Assembly: GCF_004791695.1 (NCBI RefSeq)
Contig: NZ_SRSO01000001.1
Location: forward strand, 310,001 to 374,000
Direction: 5' to 3'
DNA length: 64,000 nt
From: Flavivirga rizhaonensis
GTDB lineage: Bacteria; Bacteroidota; Bacteroidia; Flavobacteriales; Flavobacteriaceae
The notes beneath the pieces were generated by a model, which searched no databases, had not been told where the DNA came from, and worked only from the letters and a program-made list of their open reading frames with translations. Shown here one piece after another: positions 19,801 through 25,802 of this stretch (within the stretch, counting starts at the first letter, position 1; every line of letters begins with the position of its first letter). A program made the translations under genes and the position numbers.

Positions 19801-19992
19801 AACATAAAAACCTTAAACAAAACTATTAAAATAGTAGCAGTAAGCTTGATTGATGAAACTGGGAAATTAATTCATAGTCAAAAAAACGATACCCCTATAA
19901 ATGTGGCTTCGTTTTCGAATGGAATTTATTTTTTAACAATAAAATCTAGAGAAAATATAATCTCTACTAAAAAAATAATCATAAAAAAATAG
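16816..19992 (+). CDS. PL8 chondroitin sulfate ABC-lyase-like enzyme with T9SS tail
   Basis: A 1058-residue secreted lyase predicted to cleave chondroitin/dermatan sulfate (or hyaluronan) by beta-elimination. A signal peptide ends VYAQ|D; the start may be this ATG or the ATG at 16837. An N-terminal beta-sandwich lyase domain (about 35-190) precedes an (alpha/alpha) toroid catalytic domain (about 200-560) and a super-sandwich domain. Catalytic candidates match Proteus ABC lyase I: His447 and Tyr454 in FHHGTYYPQYAF, an Arg in NGLSGRSPF, and Glu589 in GTEIYSSDNRYGRYQS. The final about 75 residues are a type A T9SS sorting domain (IIVFPNPTDS ... ISTKKIIIKK), so the enzyme is exported through the outer membrane and probably surface-anchored. 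It supplies the unsaturated ends that GH88 needs. Confidence 0.93.
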   Translation: MIHLYFYMLIKRSLICFKLVLFVFICFQARVYAQDQSFEGTSVPSNWNAALGSLSISSSHYKLGSKSLQWDWSANDELTVTNLQAEGLVPAQVQGFFQNMFRIWIYNTNAINTGNLEIEFYDNNGVKQFNYPFYLNFTGWRAGSASYKNEMLGPKGSNNITTLKIKAPAAGSGTLHFDFIDYTMERNTDRSADYQLPFITLDNDKHWFDFMYFQSLPKTIPATTPSAQELADFNVVKQKYDDLILGSAPSNSNLNNAISAYNNQNIVYSGGIVTGKPLYGKDYGNAQNIDVVDGFIHTLARDYKHRNTATSLTYFLNTVRYLLDQGYADGSLLETMHHIGYSFRDVSKAIHLMKDELVTAGLWDDSRKMVEWYAGTDIIWHPTAYKSNMDDALTRAISILGACLYKETDVEKVQYLKGYKQYVENWLTPTSLVSKNGVKADYTGFHHGTYYPQYAFGAYKSLSTAVNFISGGVYGISNSKKDVFKKMLLVARVNMSRNDFPNGLSGRSPFNDISITNAHKNLGLSTPIDTQLIEAYNRITGGDSQTNIYGSETLPIGFWQINYANLGTYRQDNWLAGIKGFNKYFWGTEIYSSDNRYGRYQSYGSIEILYPDGALNSGTAIGGWDWNKTPGATTIHLPFSSLKASKSRQDEFTDSNFANSLRFGTKNAYYIDDKIEGSYGMFGMDFTQKAITATHNPTFAFKKSVFCFDGKIICLGSNINNNDASNITATNLFQNKLSSTSTPIQVNNVSTSNFPYNSTLNSSASHWIIDAYNTGYFVKNATVVIDRKNQVSPRENGKGGTTSGNFASAYINHGTAPVNSKYEYVIIPGTNGADMIAFTNDMNNSATAFYEVLQHDDMAHIIKYNDIRGYALFEAGNFGNTTGLKSNDMPCLVMTEETGNDLKMTVVNPDLNKNETTEKSEVKTINLVLNGEWTLNSSSGGAVNITSGTSETTITIDTKDALPVDIELSKTALSIEDVDFNKDIIVFPNPTDSIINIKTLNKTIKIVAVSLIDETGKLIHSQKNDTPINVASFSNGIYFLTIKSRENIISTKKIIIKK

Positions 19993-20094
19993 AAAGACGA
20001 ATTGTCCCCCTGTTTCTGAATTACTTGTACCTCATATTAAACTAATGTTTCTGATAATTTTACTGTAATTAAATAATTCTAAAACTTAAAAATT

Positions 20095-21114
20095 ATGAAA
20101 AAAATTACTACTTGTTTATCAGTAGTTCTTATGGCTATATTTGTGAATACACAGGCACAAACAGTCTATATTAATGAAGACTTTCAAGATACAGATATTT
20201 CAGCAGGAACAGTTTCTCTTGCCAGTGGTTTTGCAAAATATAATTACACTGCAGATACAGCAACACCAACAGCAGGTGAAGAAAATTGGGCCAATAGTCC
20301 AAGTACGGCAGATAAAACAAATTCTGTTTCAATTCACAGTAGGTCAGGAAGCGCTCAATTTGTTGCTGCTGATGTATCAGGACAACAAGCACTTCGTATG
20401 AATGGTGGAGCAAATTATTTAAATGCTAATGCAGGTATTTATTTCACAGGTCTAGATCTTACAGGGCAAACTAGCTTATATTTTGAGTTTGAAATTTGGG
20501 GAGCTCCTGTGGCGGGTGATACTGATATTCCTGCTACTCTACAAAGCTGGAGTATTAATTTAAATTTTGGGAATTCTAGTACGGGGTTTGACTTGTCTGA
20601 TAGTTTTTTTAATACTGGTCCTAATGTTATGAGAGACGTTGTTTTTGATATTACAAATGGTACTACAAACCCAACAAATCAGACCTCTTTTGATATTGTA
20701 GATGGTCAGTGGATTAAAATCTCTGGAACAGTTGATTTAAGTGGTGTCACCCCAGGAAGCTTTGGTGCATTACAAGTTCAAACAGATACTGGAGGATTTG
20801 TAAGTGGAGGTACGCCAATTTATGCTATTGACAATGTGTTTGTATCTAATCAGGTGCCACTATCAAATAGTTCTTTTGAATTAGCTAATTCAATAAAAAT
20901 ATATCCTAACCCAGTTAATAGTGAATTAAACATTGATAGTGCTGAAAATATCAATATCAAAGAATTAAATCTTATAAATGTATTGGGTAAAACCGTATAT
21001 ACCGCTAAAAATGTGAACCAAATAGATGTAAGTAATTTTGCTAAAGGTATGTATATTTTAAAAGTAACATCTTCTGAAAAAGGTGTTTTAAATAAGAAAG
21101 TAATTATTAATTAA
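20095..21114 (+). CDS. T9SS-secreted protein of unknown function
   Basis: A 339-residue secreted protein with signal peptide MKKITTCLSVVLMAIFVN... ending TQAQ|T. One beta-sandwich-like domain spans about residues 22-255 (INEDFQDTDIS, GIYFTGLDLTGQTSLYFEFE, WIKISGTVDLSGVTPGSFG). A type A T9SS C-terminal domain covers about 265-339 (SIKIYPNPVNSELNID, GMYILKVTSSEKG, NKKVIIN). No catalytic motif is recognised. The sequence has the look of a carbohydrate-binding jelly roll. It stands alone between PL8 and a strong terminator, so it may be the last gene of the degradative part of the PUL. I call it a candidate new surface glycan-binding or lyase-accessory protein. Confidence 0.8.
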   Translation: MKKITTCLSVVLMAIFVNTQAQTVYINEDFQDTDISAGTVSLASGFAKYNYTADTATPTAGEENWANSPSTADKTNSVSIHSRSGSAQFVAADVSGQQALRMNGGANYLNANAGIYFTGLDLTGQTSLYFEFEIWGAPVAGDTDIPATLQSWSINLNFGNSSTGFDLSDSFFNTGPNVMRDVVFDITNGTTNPTNQTSFDIVDGQWIKISGTVDLSGVTPGSFGALQVQTDTGGFVSGGTPIYAIDNVFVSNQVPLSNSSFELANSIKIYPNPVNSELNIDSAENINIKELNLINVLGKTVYTAKNVNQIDVSNFAKGMYILKVTSSEKGVLNKKVIIN

Positions 21115-21135
21115 TAGCAAATAAAGGTTTTTAAA

Positions 21136-21190
21136 ATTTCTCGTAACATAAAAAAAGGATTTTATGTTACGAGAAATCCTTTTTTTAAAA
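21136..21190 (+). terminator. Rho-independent terminator after the T9SS protein
   Basis: A perfect 17-base stem (21136-21152 with 21161-21177; arm TTTCTCGTAACATAAA) with an 8-base loop is followed by CC and seven T. The loop AAAAGGAT can also pair with the downstream ATCCTTTT, so two competing hairpins are possible. It ends the degradative operon before the TRAP genes. Confidence 0.85.
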
Positions 21191-21256
21191 AGCAATTTAA
21201 AATATACAAGTAATAAGTTTTGAAGATTTTCACCAACGCATTAATCACCTTCGTAA

Positions 21257-21385
21257 CTAGGAGCTGAGCTTCAAAAATCGAAAATTAAAAATATTGATGG
21301 AGTCAGATGGGTCGCACTCGGAAAATTTTCAGACAGGAACCAAAAAGATTGGGTAGTATTAATTAAAAAACCAAAGAATCAATGA
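21257..21385 (+). pseudogene. C-terminal gene remnant overlapping the dctP start
   Basis: A 42-codon open stretch without a start codon, beginning after an in-frame TAA, reads like a genuine protein end (IDGVRWVALGKFSDRNQK, then DWVVLIKKPKNQ). Its TGA overlaps the dctP ATG as ATGA, the usual arrangement of coupled genes in an operon. I infer that an upstream gene of the TRAP operon was deleted, leaving its last codons. I do not recognise the family. Confidence 0.45.
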
Positions 21386-22350
21386 AAATAAGAATAGTCA
21401 TTATTTTACTAGTCTGTTTCTACGGTTGTAGCAAAGTGTCTAAATACAAAACCATCAAACTAGCACATGGTTTAGATACCAATCATCCAGTACACAAGGC
21501 GATGCTAAAAATGGTTGAAAACTTAGATAGCTTGTCAAAAGGTACGTTAAAGTTAGAGATATACCCAAATCAGCAATTAGGATCAGAACGTCAATGTTTA
21601 GAGTTATTGCAAATTGGTAGTTTGGAAATGACGAAAGTGTCTGCAGCGGTTATGGAAAACTTTTCGCCAGATATGAAAGTGTTTGGGTTACCATTCTTAT
21701 TTAGAGATAAAGCCCATACATTTAAAACTTTGGATGGTGTTATTGGAAAAGAATTATTGGACGGTGGAAAGCAGTATTGGTTAAAAGGCTTAGGCTATTA
21801 TGATGCGGGCAGTAGAAGTTTTTACACAAAAAAAGAATCTATACTTAGTCCGGATAATTTGGATGGATTAAAAATTAGAGTCATGGAAAGTGTAACTGCC
21901 ATAAACATGATTCGAAGTATGGGAGGATCACCAACCCCAATTTCATCTGGAGAACTTTACACGGCGCTTCAACAAGGCGTAGTAGATGGTGCAGAAAATA
22001 ATCCACCAACATTTTATCTTTCAAGACAATATGAAGTTTGTAAATATTTTTCCTTAGATGAACATACAACCATACCAGATGTTTTAATTATTAGCACACA
22101 TGTTTGGGAAGCGCTAAGCTCCCAGCAAAAAAAGTGGTTGCAATTAGCAGCTGACACCTCTGTTAAATATCAAAGAAAATTATGGGCAATTTCAGAGGAA
22201 GAAGCTCTCGAAGCAGTTAAAAAAGCAGGAGTTACTATTACGAGACCTGATAAAACAATATTCAAGGAAAAAGTTGAATCTGTATATGAAGATTATAAAG
22301 ATGATAAATCGGTTTATAACCTTCTAAAAAGAATTCAAACTATACAATAA
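21382..22350 (+). CDS. dctP: TRAP transporter solute-binding protein (DctP family)
   Basis: A 322-residue binding protein of a TRAP transporter. It has a lipoprotein signal (VCFYGC, Cys16) and the DctP fold. Family features include the carboxylate-binding Arg in GLKIRVMES, GGSPTPISSGELYTALQQGVVDGAENNP and a C-terminal helix rich in Lys/Glu. DctP proteins bind acidic solutes such as uronates, sialic acid or C4-dicarboxylates. With the PL8/GH88 enzymes next door, a uronic acid or derived ketoacid is the most likely ligand (inference). The gap to dctQ is 26 bases. Confidence 0.93.
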   Translation: MKIRIVIILLVCFYGCSKVSKYKTIKLAHGLDTNHPVHKAMLKMVENLDSLSKGTLKLEIYPNQQLGSERQCLELLQIGSLEMTKVSAAVMENFSPDMKVFGLPFLFRDKAHTFKTLDGVIGKELLDGGKQYWLKGLGYYDAGSRSFYTKKESILSPDNLDGLKIRVMESVTAINMIRSMGGSPTPISSGELYTALQQGVVDGAENNPPTFYLSRQYEVCKYFSLDEHTTIPDVLIISTHVWEALSSQQKKWLQLAADTSVKYQRKLWAISEEEALEAVKKAGVTITRPDKTIFKEKVESVYEDYKDDKSVYNLLKRIQTIQ

Positions 22351-22376
22351 ATATGTAACCCAATAGGAATATTAAT

Positions 22377-22841
22377 ATGGAGCTAAGAAAAAAAATAGAT
22401 GCAATTTTAGGAACCGTACTTGCCATAATAATGGGGGTTATGGTTGTTAATGTTTTATGGCAGGTTTTTACGCGTTTTGTTATGGGAGTTCCCAGTTCAT
22501 TTACAGATGAACTAGCAAGGTATCTTATGATTTGGGTAGGTGTACTCGGTGCAGCTTACATCTCTGGAAGACGGATGCACGTTGCCATAGATTTGCTCCC
22601 AACAAAACTAAATAAAGAAGGACAAGTTAAGCTTAAAATTTTTGTAAATATCATTATTATCCTCTTTTGCCTTTTTGCTTTAGTAGTTGGTGGTTTTAGA
22701 TTGGTATACATTACTTCAATATTAAAACAAAGTTCGCCTGCATTGCAAATCCCTTTGTCTGTTGTGTATTTTGTTATCCCTATTAGTGGCATCCTAATTA
22801 TCTATTATAAAATCTCAGATATTTTAAACAAACAATTATAA
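22377..22841 (+). CDS. dctQ: TRAP transporter small permease (DctQ family)
   Basis: A 154-residue membrane protein with four predicted helices (about 10-32, 45-65, 85-108, 125-147). The DctQ signature WQVFTRFVMGVPSSFTDELA and LMIWVGVLGAAY is present. It forms the small membrane subunit of the TRAP system. Its TAA shares one base with the dctM start codon, so the two subunits are translationally coupled. Confidence 0.93.
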   Translation: MELRKKIDAILGTVLAIIMGVMVVNVLWQVFTRFVMGVPSSFTDELARYLMIWVGVLGAAYISGRRMHVAIDLLPTKLNKEGQVKLKIFVNIIIILFCLFALVVGGFRLVYITSILKQSSPALQIPLSVVYFVIPISGILIIYYKISDILNKQL

Positions 22842-24139
22842 TGGAATATTTACCAATACTCGTATTAGTTTTTAGTTTCATTGCTCTACTTTTTATAGGA
22901 GTTCCCATTGCTTGGAGCATTGCTATTTCATCTTTATTAACTATGATGGTAAGTGTTTCTGCACTTCCAGCACTTACAACTGTCTCTCAAAGAATAGGAA
23001 CAGGACTTGATAGTTTTGCACTACTTGCCATTCCATTTTTTGTGCTCTCAGGACAATTGATGAATAAAGGAGGAATCGCACATCGTTTAATAAACTTTGC
23101 TAAAACCCTAGTAGGCGCTTTACCGGGTGGTTTAGCACTTATAAACGTAATTGCTGCAATGCTAATGGGGGCTATAGCTGGATCTGCTATGGCCTCAGCG
23201 TCAGCCATGGGAAGCATCTTAGGACCTGAAATGGAAAAGGAAGGCTATTCCAAGGAATTTGGAGCCGCAGTAAATGTAACATCCTCTACGGTGGGTTTGA
23301 TTATTCCTCCTAGTAACGTCTTAATCGTTTATTCTTTGGCTAGTGGAGGTGTATCTATAGCAGCACTTTTTTTGGCAGGTTACATACCAGGAATATTAAC
23401 AGGTTTGTTTTTAATGATTGTAGCATCTCTGTATGCTAAAAAGAAGAAATACAATGTTGGTAAAAGGAGCTCATTAAAGGAAGTCACTAAAACATTTGTT
23501 AGCGCATTTCCTAGTTTATTGCTTCTGGTTGTTATTATGGGAGGTATTGTGGCAGGAATATTTACAGCCACAGAAGCTTCAGCGATAGCAGTACTTTATA
23601 CACTGGTATTAGGTTTTTGGTATAAAGAAATAAAAACTAAAGATCTTCCAAAAATATTATTAGATTCTTGTGGGACTACTGCAATCGTAATGCTTTTAAT
23701 AGGAACATCAATGAGTATGTCTTGGGTGATGTCTTACGAAAATATTCCGCAGGATATCAGTACCATGTTATTAGGACTCAGTAACAACCCTATAATCATT
23801 TTGCTAATTATAAACTTGTTGCTATTATTTGTTGGTGTTTTTATGGATATGACACCAGCAGTTTTAATTTTTACACCAATTTTCTTACCTATCATTATAG
23901 AATTAGGAATGGATCCGGTGCAGTTTGGAATCATAATGATTTTAAATTTATGTGTAGGATTGTGTACTCCTCCAGTAGGCTCGGTACTTTTTGTGGGTGT
24001 AGGTATAGCAAATACGACAATTGAAAAAGTAATTAAACCCCTTTTGCCACTTTTTCTGGCTATGATAATTTCGTTACTTCTAGTAACGTATTTTTCAGAA
24101 TTAAGTTTATGGTTGCCTAGGTTTTTTGGGGTAATTTAA
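22841..24139 (+). CDS. dctM: TRAP transporter large permease (DctM family)
   Basis: A 432-residue, roughly 12-helix membrane subunit that forms the sodium-driven transport channel. DctM motifs are visible: PFFVLSGQLMNKGGIAHRLI, GSAMASASAMGSILGPEM, STVGLIIPPSNVLIVYS and LCVGLCTPPVGSVLFVGVG. Length is normal. It is the last intact gene of the PUL side; degraded integrase sequence starts about 120 bases downstream, which suggests that the PUL ends at an island boundary. Confidence 0.95.
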   Translation: MEYLPILVLVFSFIALLFIGVPIAWSIAISSLLTMMVSVSALPALTTVSQRIGTGLDSFALLAIPFFVLSGQLMNKGGIAHRLINFAKTLVGALPGGLALINVIAAMLMGAIAGSAMASASAMGSILGPEMEKEGYSKEFGAAVNVTSSTVGLIIPPSNVLIVYSLASGGVSIAALFLAGYIPGILTGLFLMIVASLYAKKKKYNVGKRSSLKEVTKTFVSAFPSLLLLVVIMGGIVAGIFTATEASAIAVLYTLVLGFWYKEIKTKDLPKILLDSCGTTAIVMLLIGTSMSMSWVMSYENIPQDISTMLLGLSNNPIIILLIINLLLLFVGVFMDMTPAVLIFTPIFLPIIIELGMDPVQFGIIMILNLCVGLCTPPVGSVLFVGVGIANTTIEKVIKPLLPLFLAMIISLLLVTYFSELSLWLPRFFGVI

Positions 24140-24261
24140 AAGATATTCAGCATTTATACCATGAATTAAATTAAACCATTTGTTGCAAATTATCTTGTGA
24201 GATAGGAGTAATTTTGTAGTTACAACTTTTGATGACATTTTAATGGCAGATATTAGTCGTC

Positions 24262-24777
24262 TTGCTTTACGATATTTTACTTTATACGGTTGCTCGTTCA
24301 AACGAAGTACGAACTATGAAATGGTCTCATGTAGATTTAAATTCAAGAATATGGACAATGCCAACTTCAAAAAATGGGCGTATGCACCGTGTCTATTTAG
24401 GTGACTTAGCAATAAAAATATTGAATAAAGCTAGAAATTATACTGATGGCAAAGGTTATGTTTTTGGCTCTACTGGTAAAATAAGTACCTGTGGCATTGA
24501 GAAAGAAAATCTAGATATGATGTGTGGTTGGGCATTATCTCAACCAATCAGAAGACATTTTGATAGTTTTAATATCAAAGAACGATTTTATCCTCATGAT
24601 TTAAGACGCACTGGTGCAACAATGATAGCGGGTCTTTTCGGTAGAAGGGATTTTGCCGCTATGGCATTAAACCACACTAACAAAGATGCTACGGACATAT
24701 ATGACCAATATGTTTATGATAAAGAGAAAAATCTGACTTTAGACGCCCTCAACAGAGCTATAGAACTAAATTATTAA
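24262..24777 (+). pseudogene. Tyrosine integrase remnant (catalytic domain only)
   Basis: About 171 codons encode only the C-terminal catalytic domain of a phage-type tyrosine recombinase. Visible active-site parts are Arg in VARSNEVRTMKW, the H-x-x-R box PHDLRRTGATM, His in ALNHTNKDATDIYDQYVYD and the terminal Tyr in the same block. Full integrases of this type have about 400 residues, so the arm-binding and core-binding domains are missing. The frame has a stop at 24241 and no convincing start. It is a decayed integrase marking a former mobile element beside the PUL. Confidence 0.85.
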
Positions 24778-24836
24778 TAGCCCTAATGTTGAGAGCGTAC
24801 CAAATTTTAATGAACTAAGAGAAAAAATTGCTAACC

Positions 24837-25202
24837 CTATTCAAAATCTTGATATTCCGAAAAATCTGGACTCCTATAATTCACAGGGTCTTGTAACCAG
24901 TTTTTCAAATCTTGTATCTTATAAGCTTTCCTTCGTCCATGATGAGTTAAAGAATGAAGTCTAGGGAAACGTCCAGCTTTACGTTCTCTATACTGTGTCA
25001 TTTTATCAAGTGTCGTAGCTAATTCAGCTGTTTTAATGGATGCAAATGCATTCATTTCTAGTAATAAGCCAATAATCACTTCCTTTTCTATGTCTGGGTC
25101 AATGAGAATGACACCGTTATTATTAATGGTTTTCATTAAAAAATTTCCTTTTCTTGGTTTCGGGTTGAAAAAGAAATAGCTAGAAGGAATGTTTTTTAAC
25201 AC
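24837..25202 (-). CDS. AlpA/excisionase-like DNA-binding protein
   Basis: A small protein of up to 121 residues. A start at residue 23 (MKTINNNGVI) is also possible and would drop an unlikely Phe-rich leader. The core, about residues 55-110, looks like a MerR/AlpA winged helix: TAELATTLDKMTQYRERKAG, then RFPRLHSLTHHGRRKAYKI and DLKNWLQDP. Such proteins act as excisionases or regulators of integrated elements. It lies opposite and just after the integrase remnant, which supports a mobile-element origin. The gene may be intact. Confidence 0.7.
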   Translation of the reverse strand: MLKNIPSSYFFFNPKPRKGNFLMKTINNNGVILIDPDIEKEVIIGLLLEMNAFASIKTAELATTLDKMTQYRERKAGRFPRLHSLTHHGRRKAYKIQDLKNWLQDPVNYRSPDFSEYQDFE

Positions 25203-25361
25203 GCACTATAAAATACCTCAAATCTTATGTTTGAAACACAGTGATGTTTATCAACTATAAACTTATATTTTATATGGAAATATTATTATAGTGCGTATAC
25301 GTTCCCCGATTAATGCTTATGGATATATCCATAAACTATAAACAAAACAAGGAAAAAAACT

Positions 25362-25695
25362 ATGAATAAAGAATTTATCTATCCACCTAAGACAAGAGAA
25401 GATTTTCTCTATGATATTGTTAAAACAATGGTCAAGAGGAGGATTGACCTAAAAATGACACAGGAGGACGTTAATTACGCCCTCAACGTGGCTGACCGAT
25501 TAAGTAAGTAAATGGGAATTCGGTACACGTACACCTTCATCCTTTAGTCTTTATTGTTGGGCAGATGTATTAAAAGGACAGATTATATTTGCGCCCAATA
25601 AAAATTTGAATACTCCAATACTTGAAAAGCCATTAAACGATAACTCTTGTGTATGTAAAACGCCAGTAAATGATAATATGCTTGTTATTCCATAA
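25362..25695 (+). pseudogene. Helix-turn-helix gene broken by a one-base frameshift
   Basis: The ATG opens a 49-codon frame that ends early at 25509-25511. If one A at about 25503 is skipped, the frame continues for about 64 more codons, giving DRLVSKWEFGTRTPSSFSLY CWAD across the joint (the normal family reads VADxLVSKWExG). The first part (MVKRRIDLKMTQEDVNYAL) is an XRE-like DNA-binding helix pair. Restored, the protein would have about 110 residues and end at 25695. It is a typical accessory regulator of flavobacterial islands. A single base insertion at the AA pair explains the break; a sequencing error is the alternative. Confidence 0.75.
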
Positions 25696-25730
25696 AAGAG
25701 GATTAAGAGATTTAGTTAATATACTTTAAT

Positions 25731-25771
25731 GAAAAGAGATAATTTTAACTACACATTAGCTATCTCTTTTC
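25731..25771. terminator. Hairpin between convergent genes
   Basis: An 11-base perfect stem (GAAAAGAGATA with TATCTCTTTTC) closes a 19-base loop between the HTH remnant and the oppositely oriented 25803 gene. It could serve as a bidirectional terminator. T-rich sequence follows on the plus strand (CTTCATTAATT), which is a weak T-run. Confidence 0.5.
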
Positions 25772-25802
25772 TTCATTAATTATAAAAAATCAACTTTATC
25801 GA

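Noticed and set aside
19422..19820. 132-codon minus-strand frame inside PL8
   Set aside because: It overlaps the super-sandwich and T9SS region of PL8 and has no independent support.
1..24139. Ulvan as PUL substrate
   Set aside because: GH88-type, GH43 and sulfatases would allow it, but no ulvan-lyase or GH78/GH105 set is seen and the large lyase matches the chondroitin ABC type of PL8.
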